Positions 8,201-15,600 of a stretch of DNA of 44,474 nucleotides are shown here, piece after piece; position 1 is the first letter of the stretch, and each line of letters opens with the position of its first letter. The notes beneath the pieces are model-generated. The model ran no database searches, was not told the origin of the DNA, and saw nothing but the letters and a program-made list of their open reading frames with translations. This DNA is from Candidatus Apopatosoma intestinale (lineage in GTDB: Bacteria; Bacillota; Clostridia; Oscillospirales; CAG-272). A program made the translations under genes and the position numbers. The stretch is taken from contig DODZ01000008.1 of assembly GCA_003524145.1 (NCBI GenBank), forward strand, positions 1 through 44,474, read 5' to 3'.

Positions 8201-8818
8201 ACAGGCAAGCACAGCTTTGTTGACGACGGTGAAAACGCAAAGAAATGCGTTGCATGCGGTTTCAGATATGAAATCGTAAACGACGGCAACAAGAAGCTCC
8301 TCAGACTTTCCGACGGCAATGTTTCTCTCACTGTTACGGGAAGCAACGCCGATACATATTTCTACAGTGTTTCCGAGAAGTCTTCCGGCGATTACAGCTG
8401 GTTCGATTCATGGATGAAATTCCTCAAGGAAAAGGGAGAGGTTTCTTCCGATGCCGCTCTTATAAAGGCATATACCGTTGAAATGACAAACTCGGGCGAA
8501 AAGGTTGCTCTTGACAATTCCATGAGCGCTACAATACTTCTTCCCGAGGAAAACAAGAAGACCTCTGTCAAGGTTTATACGATAAAGGGCAATGCTCCCG
8601 TTGAGATTACAGATTTCAAACGCAGCGGAAGCAAGATTACCGTTTCGGGCGAAGGTCTCAGCGAAAGCACAGGCGAATTTTTCGTAATCTCCGCAAAGAC
8701 AGCGAAGAAATCCAATCCCGCAGTTGCAATAGTTATCGGTATCGTTGCTGTTGTTGCTGTTGCCGGCGTCGGAGGCTACTTCCTCTATAAGAAGGGCTTC
8801 TTCAGCTCGGCTGAATAA
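5231..8818 (+). CDS. Large secreted, cysteine-rich repeat protein with C-terminal membrane anchor
   Basis: This 1195-residue surface protein starts with a signal peptide (MKKRILSFALVLLFCFSMIG) and ends with one membrane helix (about residues 1160-1184) followed by KK and a short cytoplasmic tail. It is therefore probably exported and membrane-anchored, and no LPXTG sorting signal is seen. Residues about 40-400 are beta-rich modules resembling fibronectin-type repeats (YEYSLDGGNTWQKG; VEYSIDGDTYQSSG). From about 400 on come repeats of the type GH-[DT]-[WF]-EAATC-x4-KC-x2-C. Residues 556-701 hold four copies of CxxCxxCLxxxCxxYxGCx4-6C, each preceded by histidines. More GH...C..CG repeats follow up to about residue 1020. 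The paired cysteines and histidines suggest metal binding or disulphide-stapled modules. The family of GH/C repeats occurs in large surface proteins of gut Firmicutes with no fixed function. It is monocistronic. Confidence 0.75.
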   Translation: MKKRILSFALVLLFCFSMIGTVDLTGEHSHVHADATGGSSTTLGVLDYTDKSITIHTVDATQGYYVTVTGPNNYNKSTRASLPGIEIGVSQTIFSEMQAGEEYTLSLYQEITGQDDKLISTIKQKTKTSAPAAPAAPTVAGYGSTNITLNTSADYEYSLDGGNTWQKGSAGMTTFYYENQALPANRVKIKAGTTYNIYARVAETTTSEPSANSPTLTITTVPVPTGIEFSNIDKNSFTIDTVAGVEYSIDGDTYQSSGTFTGITAGRAYTLYARYAAVPANNSAAGDVHKQTVILPVVSAATSVKDGNILLTFNFNAGTFTLSNIKYRIEVKYTFGVPQTVVLESTPGQEPSVFPNMPTSLEINTNIPSSTSGAKYSAVIKAIVCGTEHTIFTATDAALEGTHTHSYAPATCTEPAKCSCGATSGNPLGHDWEAATCQSPKKCKRCNATEGSVDTAAHVDSDKNGRCDRCNAVVCVHDWSPKNPSCTQDQTCTKCGATKVAPGHTFEAATCTDPKKCKVCGTKEGNALGHTPNSSNICTRCNKQLVAHNHNFHKVCPYCRKCLNALCAAYIGCDGTASGCNGSSTGKVAHTGAHALCSKCGNCLVADCEQYIGCTSAKCAKNPYGGTIEHNATHDILYGKCSKCGSCLLSECKNYRGCNGQRCLNQGGSSGHLSTHATCSVCGSCLVPTCPLYKGCTTTDCNNRPDPNACSHEWEVIKYEIVPCSEEAKEWGGGSGTFKCKKCLKEEVRAVPASGHTYGERERLANGTWIQKCTMCGKIQVCADQTCGHDFNKYFVLQRTASTDCTVGGVWTYICTHANCGFTVTKTVSAGAHKFDGGVITTPATDTTAGVKTYTCSVCGKTKTETIPAKNPCAAGHKYGDWVITKVATCTTAGSKTRTCSVCHNTDTEGIAATGHSFSEYVVVKNSTCKEAGYRVCSCIKCGTEKREDLPLSDHKMVLVSSKEATCVADGSTIYECSVCKTRKETVTPATGKHSFVDDGENAKKCVACGFRYEIVNDGNKKLLRLSDGNVSLTVTGSNADTYFYSVSEKSSGDYSWFDSWMKFLKEKGEVSSDAALIKAYTVEMTNSGEKVALDNSMSATILLPEENKKTSVKVYTIKGNAPVEITDFKRSGSKITVSGEGLSESTGEFFVISAKTAKKSNPAVAIVIGIVAVVAVAGVGGYFLYKKGFFSSAE

Positions 8819-8836
8819 TCGACATATTGAACAGTA

Positions 8837-8862
8837 AAAAAGGGGACGAAAGTCCCCTTTTT
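8837..8862 (+). terminator. Terminator after the cysteine-rich protein gene
   Basis: The stem AAAAAGGGGAC/GTCCCCTTTTT closes a GAAA tetraloop, with the T-run as part of the 3' arm. Confidence 0.9.
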
Positions 8863-8885
8863 GCATAAAATATTTTTACAGACTA

Positions 8886-8914
8886 TTGACTTCTTTTATC
8901 ATTAGTGATAAAAT
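8886..8914 (+). promoter_or_regulatory. Promoter of the glycine riboswitch and symporter transcript
   Basis: TTGACT (8886-8891) and TAAAAT (8909-8914) are 17 bases apart. An inverted repeat TTTATCA/TGATAAA (8895-8901 and 8906-8912) fills the spacer and touches the -10 box. Confidence 0.7.
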
Positions 8915-8961
8915 ATACTAAAATATCGGCACGCAAAAGCCGATAAATAAAATCTCTTTGA

Positions 8962-9120
8962 AGTTTTTCGGGAAAGCGGCAGATGCCCGCCGAAGGAGTA
9001 ATACTCTCAGGCATCCTGATAAAGGATAGGACCGGAAAATACAGAGAACTCTGGAGAAACCCGTTTGGGTGCCGAAGGTGCAAGGCAAAAGCCGAATCTC
9101 TCAGGCAAAAGGACAGAGCA
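8962..9120 (+). promoter_or_regulatory. Tandem glycine riboswitch
   Basis: Two consecutive glycine aptamers are visible. The first spans about 8965-9035 (GCCGAAGGAGTAAT, then ACTCTCAGGCATCCTGATAA and GGATAGGACCGG). The second spans about 9036-9120 (ACTCTGGAGAAACCCG, then GTGCCGAAGGTGCAAGGC, ATCTCTCAGGCAAAAGGACA). These are the signature blocks of the class. The terminator-like hairpin at 9198-9224 and the symporter ribosome site follow, so it controls the AGCS gene rather than a glycine cleavage operon. Whether glycine turns the gene on or off cannot be read directly. Confidence 0.95.
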
Positions 9121-9197
9121 AATTTTCACTGTGCGTATCTTAACCGTATTTTCGGCGTGATATATCGCAGAAGTATTGCTTTTTCTGACTTGCTTGC

Positions 9198-9230
9198 GGA
9201 GCCGCCCGAGGTACGGACGGCTCCTATTTT
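9198..9230 (+). terminator. Terminator in the riboswitch expression platform
   Basis: GGAGCCG (9198-9204) pairs with CGGCTCC (9218-9224), with an inner CCG/CGG extension. TATTTTTATTTTTT follows. It sits between the second aptamer and the symporter start, so it is the likely decision point for transcription. Confidence 0.8.
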
Positions 9231-9251
9231 TATTTTTTGGAGGAAGGCTTT

Positions 9252-10682
9252 ATGACCGGATTTTTAAACGCACTTAACGACATAGTAGTGAAGATTGACA
9301 ATATTCTTGCTGACTATGCCATCACTGTTCTTCTCATCGCCTGCGGACTTTTCTTTACCTTCCGCACAAAATTTGTGCAGATACGCTGCTTCGGAGAAGG
9401 CTGGCGGAGAATGTTCGGCGAGTTCAGCCTGAACGGCAAAAAAGCAGGCAAGGACGGCATGAGCTCGTTTCAGGCTTTGGCAACGGCTATTGCCGCGCAG
9501 GTCGGCACGGGAAATATTGTCGGTGCCTGCGGTGCTATACTCATAGGCGGACCCGGTGCCATATTCTGGATGTGGGTGATAGCTTTTCTCGGTATGGCTA
9601 CGATATATGCCGAGGCGACTCTCGCGCAGAAAACAAAGCAGACGGATGAAAACGGAGAGGTTGTCGGCGGTCCTGTATATTATATAAAAGAAGCTTTCCG
9701 CGGGAAATTCGGAAAGGTGCTTGCCGTATTCTTCTCGATAGCGGCGATACTGGCGCTCGGACTTATGGGTGCTATGGTTCAGTCAAATTCCATAGGTGAA
9801 TCCATGAACAATGCCTTCGGTATACCTGCGTGGGCAGTCGGTCTGGCGATTACTCTGCTTGCGGCGCTTATATTTTTCGGAGGTGCCAAGAGGCTTGCTT
9901 CCGTAACGGAAAAGATGGTTCCCGTCATGGCAATCATTTATATCGTCGGCTCTCTTGCGATAATCTGCGTGAGGATAAAATATGTGCCCGAGACATTCGG
10001 CATGATATTCAGATATGCTTTCCGACCCGATGCACTTATCGGCGGCGGAATCGGCTATGCGCTGAAAACAGCCATATCGCAGGGTGCGAAGCGCGGTCTT
10101 TTCTCCAATGAAGCGGGCATGGGCTCAACGCCGCATGCGCATGCCATCGCCAAGGTGAAAAATCCGCATGAGCAGGGCGTTGTCGCGATGATAGGCGTAT
10201 TTATAGACACATTTATAGTGCTGACGTTGACGGCTCTCGTCGTTATTTCAACGATGTATGCGGGTCATGACGGACTTTCCGGTGTTGCGGGATATGAGAA
10301 AACCAATCTCGCACAGGCGGCATTCTCATCCGTATTCGGTGATAATGTCGGCGGTGCGTTTGTTGCGGTTTGCCTCCTGTTTTTCGCTTTTTCAACGATA
10401 ATAAGCTGGAATTACTTCGGAAGGCTGAATATAATATCGCTTTTCGGAAACAGAAAATCGGCACTGATAATATATAATTTCGTGTCGCTTGCCTGCGTTT
10501 TATTCGGTTCTATGCTCTACAATGACCTCGTGTGGAATCTGCAGGATGTATTTGACCTGCTCCTTGTTATTCCCAATGTCATAGCGCTTTTCGCTTTGAG
10601 CACCTTTGTGGCAAAGGAAGCGAGACGCAAAAAAGATTTGCTCCCTCCCGAAAAAAAGAAGGAAAAAGCAGTAAGACAGTAA
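9252..10682 (+). CDS. Alanine/glycine:cation symporter (AGCS family)
   Basis: This 476-residue inner-membrane carrier imports small neutral amino acids (alanine or glycine) with sodium ions. It has the family length and the AGCS signatures: TGNIVGACGAILIGGPGAIFW near the N-terminus, GGPVYYIKEAF, and the block AISQGAKRGLFSNEAGMGS with TPHAHA in the second half. About ten hydrophobic helices are visible, and the tail is lysine-rich. The start ATG at 9252 has GGAGGAAGG about 5 bases upstream. An in-frame ATG at 9237 lies in front of that site and is rejected. Control by the tandem glycine riboswitch upstream makes glycine a likely substrate. It is monocistronic and ends at a strong terminator. 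Confidence 0.93.
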   Translation: MTGFLNALNDIVVKIDNILADYAITVLLIACGLFFTFRTKFVQIRCFGEGWRRMFGEFSLNGKKAGKDGMSSFQALATAIAAQVGTGNIVGACGAILIGGPGAIFWMWVIAFLGMATIYAEATLAQKTKQTDENGEVVGGPVYYIKEAFRGKFGKVLAVFFSIAAILALGLMGAMVQSNSIGESMNNAFGIPAWAVGLAITLLAALIFFGGAKRLASVTEKMVPVMAIIYIVGSLAIICVRIKYVPETFGMIFRYAFRPDALIGGGIGYALKTAISQGAKRGLFSNEAGMGSTPHAHAIAKVKNPHEQGVVAMIGVFIDTFIVLTLTALVVISTMYAGHDGLSGVAGYEKTNLAQAAFSSVFGDNVGGAFVAVCLLFFAFSTIISWNYFGRLNIISLFGNRKSALIIYNFVSLACVLFGSMLYNDLVWNLQDVFDLLLVIPNVIALFALSTFVAKEARRKKDLLPPEKKKEKAVRQ

Positions 10683-10690
10683 TAAAAATA

Positions 10691-10716
10691 AGAGGGCGCG
10701 GTTTTCCGCGCCCTCT
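10691..10716. terminator. Bidirectional terminator between the symporter gene and murI
   Basis: A perfect 11-bp stem AGAGGGCGCGG/CCGCGCCCTCT closes a TTTT loop between two converging genes. On the minus strand it is followed by TTATTTTTATT, so it works best for murI. On the plus strand the tail is CGCTTTGCATTTG. Confidence 0.85.
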
Positions 10717-10732
10717 CGCTTTGCATTTGTTT

Positions 10733-11539
10733 TCAAAACTCCACTTTATTTGCTTTTATTTCGTTTTCTCCGCCCAGGAAAATCCATGCGTTTGCCGAGA
10801 AGCGCTCCGGCGCATCGGAAACAAAATATTTCACCTCGCCGTGCGTGCTGTCGGAAGCGATGCCTGTTGCGTTCAGCGCATGAAGAAGCTCATGCGCCGC
10901 TTCCTTTGCAGGATCTACAAGCGCGACATCGGGCATAAAATCGGCTATTATTTCCGATATGATAGGGAAGTGTGTGCAGCCGAGAATCAGTACATCGGGA
11001 GAAAAAGCCTTCATTTCCGCGAGATAATGGCGGCACATGAGGCGCGTTATTTCACAATCGCGCGAGATAAAACCGTTTTCCACGAGCGGCACAAAAAGCG
11101 GACAGGCAATGCTTTTCAGCTTGGCTTCTGGCATGCTCGCAGCAATCTTTCTCTCGAAAATACCGCTGTTTACTGTCGTTTCCGTGCCGATTATGCCTAT
11201 TTTGCCGCCGCGGCAGAGCGAAATCGCCTTTTTTACCGCGCCGTCTACAACGCCGAGAAGAGGAACGGGACATTCGCCCGCAAAATCTTCGAGCACAGAT
11301 GAGCTGACCGTGCCGCAGGCGGCAAGTATCATTTTCACATCGTGTGAGAGAAGAAAGGCGATATCCTCGGCGGCGTATTTGCGCAGTGTCTGAATGGAAC
11401 GGGAGCCGTAAGGAACCCTGCCTGTATCGCCGAAATAGATTATATCCTCTCCGGGGAGTATTTTTGTAAGCTCTGAAACGGCGCAAAGCCCGCCGAGTCC
11501 GCTGTCAAAAACGCCTATCGGTCGTCTGTCCATGGTCAT
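10733..11539 (-). CDS. murI: Glutamate racemase
   Basis: The enzyme converts L-glutamate to D-glutamate for peptidoglycan in the cytoplasm. At 268 residues it has the usual length. It shows FDSGLGGL near the N-terminus, YFGDTGRVPYGSRS, and the two catalytic cysteines: C75 in AACGTVSS and C187 in LGCTHFP. The first motif is ACG rather than the usual ACN. The start ATG overlaps the prmC stop by four bases (ATGA). A second ATG six bases on (11533) has better spacing to AAAGGAAG and may be the true start. It is the last gene of the secG-yqhQ-prmC-murI block and ends at a strong terminator. Confidence 0.95.
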   Translation of the reverse strand: MTMDRRPIGVFDSGLGGLCAVSELTKILPGEDIIYFGDTGRVPYGSRSIQTLRKYAAEDIAFLLSHDVKMILAACGTVSSSVLEDFAGECPVPLLGVVDGAVKKAISLCRGGKIGIIGTETTVNSGIFERKIAASMPEAKLKSIACPLFVPLVENGFISRDCEITRLMCRHYLAEMKAFSPDVLILGCTHFPIISEIIADFMPDVALVDPAKEAAHELLHALNATGIASDSTHGEVKYFVSDAPERFSANAWIFLGGENEIKANKVEF

Positions 11540-12369
11540 TCTTCCTTTCGAAAAATCACAGCCGCGCGCGGATTTCCGCCGTAATCACGGAAAACCTCAC
11601 AGCCAAGCCCGAATGATGCGGCGAGGTTTTTTATTTCTGTCTCCTCGTCATATCCTATCTCAAAAATTATTTTTCCGTCGGTTTTCAGATGAGAGGGAGC
11701 ATAGCGCAGTATCGCGCGGTAAAAATCCATGCCGTCACCTCCGCCGTCAAGTGCGATATACGGCTCATATCCGATGCTCTCGCCAAGCCTCGCGATATCG
11801 ACGGTTCTGATGTACGGCGGGTTTGATATTATCATATCATATTTGCCGTTGAGCACATCGCTCTTCACATCGGCAACGGAAAATTCGGTCAATGCCGAGA
11901 CGCCGTTTGCCTCAGCATTTTCCTTTGCTTTTTCTATAGCACCGGCGGATATATCGCAGGCGAAAACATGAGCGCCGCCGTGCTTTGCCAGCACTATGGC
12001 AATACAGCCGCTGCCTGTGCAGAGATCTGCCGCGTGTGCATTTTCAGGCAGGAGTGAGAGCGCCTTTTCACATACAAATTCCGTATCTGCGCGCGGGATA
12101 AGGCAATCGCGCGTCAGAGCTATGCGCAAATCGAAAAACACCGTCTCTCCAAGAATATATTCGGCAGGCTCGCCTTTTGTTCGTCTTGCAAGCATATTTT
12201 CAAGCAGCTTTTCATCAAAATGCGCTTCGTCATGCATACGCATGAGAAGCCCCGCGCGCGAAACGCCGCAGAGCCGCTCTATGAAGAGAAGTGCCTCATA
12301 ATCGGAAAGCTCGCCGCTTGTGACGACGAGTTTTTCGGATATATATTTTTTCAGTTCAAAATAAGTCAT
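11536..12369 (-). CDS. prmC: Peptide chain release factor N5-glutamine methyltransferase
   Basis: The protein methylates the glutamine of the GGQ motif in release factors RF1 and RF2 using S-adenosylmethionine, raising termination efficiency. It is 277 residues long with the normal two-part build. An N-terminal helical domain (residues 1-85) is followed by a Rossmann methyltransferase domain with IPRADTEFVCEKAL, the SAM loop ADLCTGSGCIAIVLA and the substrate-binding NPPYI in IISNPPYIRT. The gene begins 3 bases after yqhQ and overlaps murI by four bases. In many Clostridia prmC sits beside yqhQ and prfA, but prfA is not in this window. Confidence 0.95.
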   Translation of the reverse strand: MTYFELKKYISEKLVVTSGELSDYEALLFIERLCGVSRAGLLMRMHDEAHFDEKLLENMLARRTKGEPAEYILGETVFFDLRIALTRDCLIPRADTEFVCEKALSLLPENAHAADLCTGSGCIAIVLAKHGGAHVFACDISAGAIEKAKENAEANGVSALTEFSVADVKSDVLNGKYDMIISNPPYIRTVDIARLGESIGYEPYIALDGGGDGMDFYRAILRYAPSHLKTDGKIIFEIGYDEETEIKNLAASFGLGCEVFRDYGGNPRAAVIFRKEE

Positions 12370-12372
12370 ATT

Positions 12373-13485
12373 TCAGCTTGCCGCGCTGTCGTGCCCGTCC
12401 GTCTCGACTGTTGTTTCTTCTTCCGACGAATGGGTATTGCCGTTTTCGCCGGTGCTTTCTGCGGCGGGATTTTCACTCGATGTTCCGTCGCTCTTTTCGG
12501 AAACGTCGGTTTTTTCGGCAGCATTTTCGGCTTCGACTATTGCTGTCTCCTCGGGAAATTCATCCGGCAGAGCGCATTTGAGCGAGCGAATGGCGACTTC
12601 TATCTGCGATGCGTCCGGCTCGCGCGTCGTGATACGCTGAATCCAGAGACCGGGCGCGGTGAGCACCTTGGTAACAATATTATCGTGCTTTGCAGAAAAC
12701 ATGAGAAATTCATATCCGATGCCGACAACGAGCGGCAGCGTCAGAATTTTGCATAGCACGCGGACAAGCCTGTTATCCCATGTGATGAAAAGACCTATGA
12801 TGATGCCGAGGATTATCATGACAAACATGAAGCTCGTGCCGCATCTGGGATGAAAGCGCCGCTGCGCCTTCACGTTTTCCACGGTCAGCGGAAGCTTTTT
12901 TTCATAGCAGAAAATAGATTTATGCTCCGCGCCGTGATATTCAAAGGTGCGGCGTATATCCGGCATGAGCGAAACGAGGGAGATATAGGCTATAAAGATG
13001 GCTATTTTCATGATGCCCTCGATGATCCCCTTGAAAACGCCGAGGTCCCTGCCCGCGAGCTTTTCTATTCCTGAGGTTGCAAGAGCGGGCAGATACATGA
13101 ATATGAGGAGTGCGAGCGCTACGCCGAGCACGGCGGATATCGGTATGAGAACATCGAGTATGCTCTTGCCGAATTTCTTTTTCAGCCATTTTTCGAATTT
13201 TGTTTCCGTTTCGTCGATGCCGAGCAGGGAAGCGGAGCTGTCCAGTGTTTTGAAGGAAAGAATCATCATTTCCACAAAGTTGACAACGCCGCGGATTATT
13301 GGCAGGCGGAAAAATGCGCACTTTTTGCGCACCGAAACAAATTCGGAATTTTTGGTTTTAATGGTGCCGTCCTCGCGGCGCACGGAAACGCTGACGCGTT
13401 CTCCGCTTTTCATCATTACGCCTTCAAGAACAGCCTGACCGCCGACATTGGCGTATTTCGGGGCTTTTTTTTCTTTGTTTTTCAT
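12373..13485 (-). CDS. DUF1385 membrane protein (YqhQ-like)
   Basis: This 370-residue protein matches the DUF1385/YqhQ family. It shows NVGGQAVLEGVMMKSGERVS at the N-terminus and RLPIIRGVVNFVEMM, then four to five hydrophobic helices. Between them lies the conserved patch EYHGAEHKSIFCYE and RFHPRCGTSFMF, whose His and Cys residues suggest a metal site. The last 60 residues are an acidic, Ser/Thr/Glu-rich tail. The family is membrane-bound and of unknown reaction. It is genetically close to prmC and prfA in Clostridia, as here, with only 3 bases to prmC. Confidence 0.88.
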   Translation of the reverse strand: MKNKEKKAPKYANVGGQAVLEGVMMKSGERVSVSVRREDGTIKTKNSEFVSVRKKCAFFRLPIIRGVVNFVEMMILSFKTLDSSASLLGIDETETKFEKWLKKKFGKSILDVLIPISAVLGVALALLIFMYLPALATSGIEKLAGRDLGVFKGIIEGIMKIAIFIAYISLVSLMPDIRRTFEYHGAEHKSIFCYEKKLPLTVENVKAQRRFHPRCGTSFMFVMIILGIIIGLFITWDNRLVRVLCKILTLPLVVGIGYEFLMFSAKHDNIVTKVLTAPGLWIQRITTREPDASQIEVAIRSLKCALPDEFPEETAIVEAENAAEKTDVSEKSDGTSSENPAAESTGENGNTHSSEEETTVETDGHDSAAS

Positions 13486-13521
13486 TTATTCTCCTGAAAA
13501 ATGAGCTGTAAAAATTAGAGA

Positions 13522-13549
13522 GCGGCAGAGGCAAAAAGCTTCTGCCGCC
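13522..13549 (-). terminator. Hairpin between secG and yqhQ
   Basis: GCGGCAGA/TCTGCCGC with an inner GC/GC pair closes an A-rich loop. On the minus strand TAATTTTTAC follows after a few bases, so it can attenuate or end the secG transcript before yqhQ. Confidence 0.6.
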
Positions 13550-13621
13550 CACTGCTTCAGTTCGTTTGCGTGCAATATCTTTATAGGGTAAGAGTATCGA
13601 TTGTCAAAGCGGAAGCAACTC

Positions 13622-13861
13622 TTATTTGCCGACTATGAATGTGGCAAGCGCAATAACAACAAAAACGATGGAAGCTATCGCTGTGAGCTTAGAGAGCTTT
13701 TTCTGCTTGGATTTGCCTTTATTCTTGCCGTAGTAAGTATCAGAACCGCCTGCAATGGCACCGGAAAGCCCCTTCTGAGAATCCTGAAGAAGGACTGCTA
13801 CGATAAGGAAGAGCGCACAGGCAAGAAGTATGGATCCGAAAATAATGGATATAGTGCTCAT
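13622..13861 (-). CDS. secG: Protein translocase subunit SecG
   Basis: SecG is the small accessory subunit of the SecYEG protein-export channel. At 79 residues it is of normal size with two membrane helices (ISIIFGSILLACALFLIVAVLL and LTAIASIVFVVIALATFIVG). Between them is the conserved cytoplasmic loop LLQDSQKGLSGAIAGGSDTYYGKN, which is the family's most diagnostic part. A basic KSKQKK stretch precedes helix 2. It is the first gene of the minus-strand block, and a hairpin lies between it and yqhQ. Confidence 0.95.
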   Translation of the reverse strand: MSTISIIFGSILLACALFLIVAVLLQDSQKGLSGAIAGGSDTYYGKNKGKSKQKKLSKLTAIASIVFVVIALATFIVGK

Positions 13862-13958
13862 TTCAAAAAATCTCCAATCCGACGGATTTATTTGAATTTT
13901 CCGCGCTTACCGTCTCATTATGCGGCGGAATAAAAATTTCAAAATACGGCATTTCAAG

Positions 13959-13987
13959 TTGACAATGCCCATAGTGTTTATTATCAT
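13959..13987 (+). promoter_or_regulatory. Distal promoter (P1) of rpsF-ssb-rpsR
   Basis: TTGACA (13959-13964) and TATCAT (13982-13987) are 17 bases apart. It lies 113 bases upstream of a second promoter. The -35 box sits inside an inverted repeat GGCATT/AATGCC (13948-13953 and 13964-13969). Confidence 0.7.
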
Positions 13988-14071
13988 ACCATAAACCGAG
14001 CATAATTGCAAGGCTTTTTTTAAAATTTTAAGTAAAAATACAAAAATTTTAAAGGAAAAGCAAAAAATCAA

Positions 14072-14100
14072 TTGACAAAACGGGAATATAATGATATAAT
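14072..14100 (+). promoter_or_regulatory. Proximal promoter (P2) of rpsF-ssb-rpsR
   Basis: TTGACA (14072-14077) and TATAAT (14095-14100) are 17 bases apart, a full consensus match. The rpsF start lies 95 bases downstream. Confidence 0.9.
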
Positions 14101-14194
14101 ACTACATCGGAAGAAGGCAAAAAATGCCTTTTCTCCTTGCCGCGGGTAAATTTCATATGTTCGCGGCCTTATGTCCAAAAGGAGGTGCACAATA
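14101..14194 (+). promoter_or_regulatory. rpsF leader, possible S6:S18 autoregulatory site
   Basis: The leader can form AAGGCA/TGCCTT (14114-14119 and 14125-14130) and GCCGCG/CGCGGC (14139-14144 and 14162-14167) with a 17-nt loop. The ribosome site AAAGGAGGTG follows. Many bacteria carry a structured S6:S18 binding site in front of rpsF. The second hairpin may be that site, but I cannot confirm the conserved motif by eye. Confidence 0.4.
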
Positions 14195-14485
14195 ATGGAA
14201 AAGATTCTTTCTAAGTACGAAACTATGTTTATTGTCGATGTTTCGGGCGGAGAAGAAGCTACAGCCGCTGTTGTCGAAAAGTTCAAAAGCCTTATCGAGG
14301 CTAACGGAACGGTGGAAAGCTTCGATGAGTGGGGCAAGCGCAGACTTGCTTATCCCATCAACGATATGAATGACGGCTACTATGTTCTCGTCAATTTCGA
14401 GGCAGAGCCGAGCTTTGTAGCTGAACTCGAGCGTATCTTTAACATCACGGAAGGCGTTATGCGTTCCATGACAATCAAAGCGTAA
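14195..14485 (+). CDS. rpsF: 30S ribosomal protein S6
   Basis: S6 binds S18 and 16S rRNA in the platform of the small subunit. The 96-residue product shows YETMFIVD, the conserved EWGKRRLAYPINDMNDGYYVLVNFE split over two strands, and the closing RIFNITEGVMRSMT. An in-frame start further upstream (14171) is rejected because AAAGGAGGTG lies 7 bases before the ATG at 14195. The order rpsF-ssb-rpsR is the standard arrangement, with S6 and S18 encoded together. Confidence 0.97.
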   Translation: MEKILSKYETMFIVDVSGGEEATAAVVEKFKSLIEANGTVESFDEWGKRRLAYPINDMNDGYYVLVNFEAEPSFVAELERIFNITEGVMRSMTIKA

Positions 14486-14508
14486 ATAACACAAGGAGGC
14501 GTTAAAAT

Positions 14509-14937
14509 ATGGCAAGTCTTAACAAGGTTATTCTTATCGGGCATCTTACGGCTGATCCGGAGCTCAAGCAGACTCCTTCGGGCGTGAGTGTTACTTCGTT
14601 TTCTATCGGTGTAACAAGAAGATTTCAGCGTCAGGGCGAGCAGCCCCAGAGCGATTTCATCAATATTGTCGCTTGGAGAAGCACAGCCGAATTTATAACG
14701 AAATATTTCAGAAAAGGCAGTGCCATATGCATTTGCGGTTCTATTCAGACAAGAACATGGACGGCAAATGACGGTTCCAAGCGTTATGCCACAGAGGTCG
14801 TAGCCGACGAGGCAAGCTTCGTGGAGAGAAAGAGCGAAGGCAGAAGCGAAGAATATCCTGCTCCCGCTTTCTCTACAGGTGAGGTTGAAGCACCCAAATT
14901 CGAGGAAGTTTCCGGCGACGACGATTTGCCGTTCTGA
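14509..14937 (+). CDS. ssb: Single-stranded DNA-binding protein
   Basis: The protein coats single-stranded DNA in replication and repair and recruits partners through its tail. The 142-residue product has one OB-fold (NKVILIGHLTADPELKQTPSG, FSIGVTRRF, DFINIVAWRSTAEF, KGSAICICGSIQTRTW). A flexible linker follows, with the acidic tip DDDLPF that partner proteins bind. It lies 23 bases after rpsF with AAGGAGG as ribosome site and 36 bases before rpsR. Confidence 0.97.
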   Translation: MASLNKVILIGHLTADPELKQTPSGVSVTSFSIGVTRRFQRQGEQPQSDFINIVAWRSTAEFITKYFRKGSAICICGSIQTRTWTANDGSKRYATEVVADEASFVERKSEGRSEEYPAPAFSTGEVEAPKFEEVSGDDDLPF

Positions 14938-14973
14938 TTACGGCAGCAGAAATAATATAGGAGGTTTCGTATA

Positions 14974-15222
14974 ATGGAAAAGGAAATGCAGAAGCAGCCT
15001 GTTCGCATGAACAGAAAGAAGAAAAAAGTTTGCGTTTTCTGTGCTGAAAAGGTAGAAAACATCGATTATAAGGATGTTGCAAGACTCAGAAAGTTTACTT
15101 CCGAGAGAGCTAAAATTCTGCCCCGCAGAATCACAGGCACTTGCGCAAAGCATCAGAGAGAGCTGACCGAGGCTATCAAGAGAGCCCGTCATGTCGCTCT
15201 TCTCCCCTTCATCAGCGACTAA
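14974..15222 (+). CDS. rpsR: 30S ribosomal protein S18
   Basis: S18 pairs with S6 on the platform of the small subunit. The 82-residue product has a basic N-terminal tail, then the CVFCAEKVENIDYKD segment (a CxxC form of S18), RRITGTCAKHQRELTEAIKR and the closing RHVALLPFISD. The ribosome site is AGGAGG. Its 3' end is the likely landing mark of the adjacent Tn7-like element, whose candidate end begins 40 bases past the stop. Confidence 0.97.
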   Translation: MEKEMQKQPVRMNRKKKKVCVFCAEKVENIDYKDVARLRKFTSERAKILPRRITGTCAKHQRELTEAIKRARHVALLPFISD

Positions 15223-15261
15223 TTCACTTTGTGAGTCATCACACTCAAAAATAATCAATTT

Positions 15262-15537
15262 TGTACAAAGAAAATTATTCTGTTTTACAAAAGACAAAAG
15301 CCCTTACAAAAGGGCTTTTTTGTTTGCATTTTTGTGGCATTAAAAGTGTTTTTATAAAAAAGCAAAAAACAGTTTTTTCTTTATACAGTCAAATATTTTG
15401 AGCCTTTTATGATTTATCTTAAGGAAATTTTTATCGTGAAAAATAATCCTTGAAAAACAGATTTTTTTGTTTGATTTTTGCTGTTATATGAGGATAAAAA
15501 TTTTTGTACAAAAGCGGATATTTGGATTTGTGCAAAG
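15262..15537 (+). repeat. TGTRCAAAG repeats, candidate transposon end and TnsB sites
   Basis: TGTACAAAG (15262-15270), TGTACAAAAG (15505-15514) and TGTGCAAAG (15529-15537) share one core. Related TTTACAAAAGACAAAAG lies at about 15284-15300, and the last TGTRCAAAG copy is likewise followed by ACAAAG. Tn7-like ends start with TGT and bind TnsB at several repeats. The assignment is inference. The stretch 15322-15500 is AT-rich and holds no gene that I can see. Confidence 0.45.
15300..15321 (+). terminator. Terminator downstream of rpsR
   Basis: GCCCTT/AAGGGC closes an ACAA loop and is followed by six T residues. It ends the rpsF-ssb-rpsR transcript. If the transposon end is at 15262, this hairpin belongs to the element. 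Confidence 0.85.
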
Positions 15538-15600
15538 ACAAAGTGATTTTAAGATAAATAAGAAAAAGTACCCTTCCTCTCACGGATTGCCTGCAAAAAA

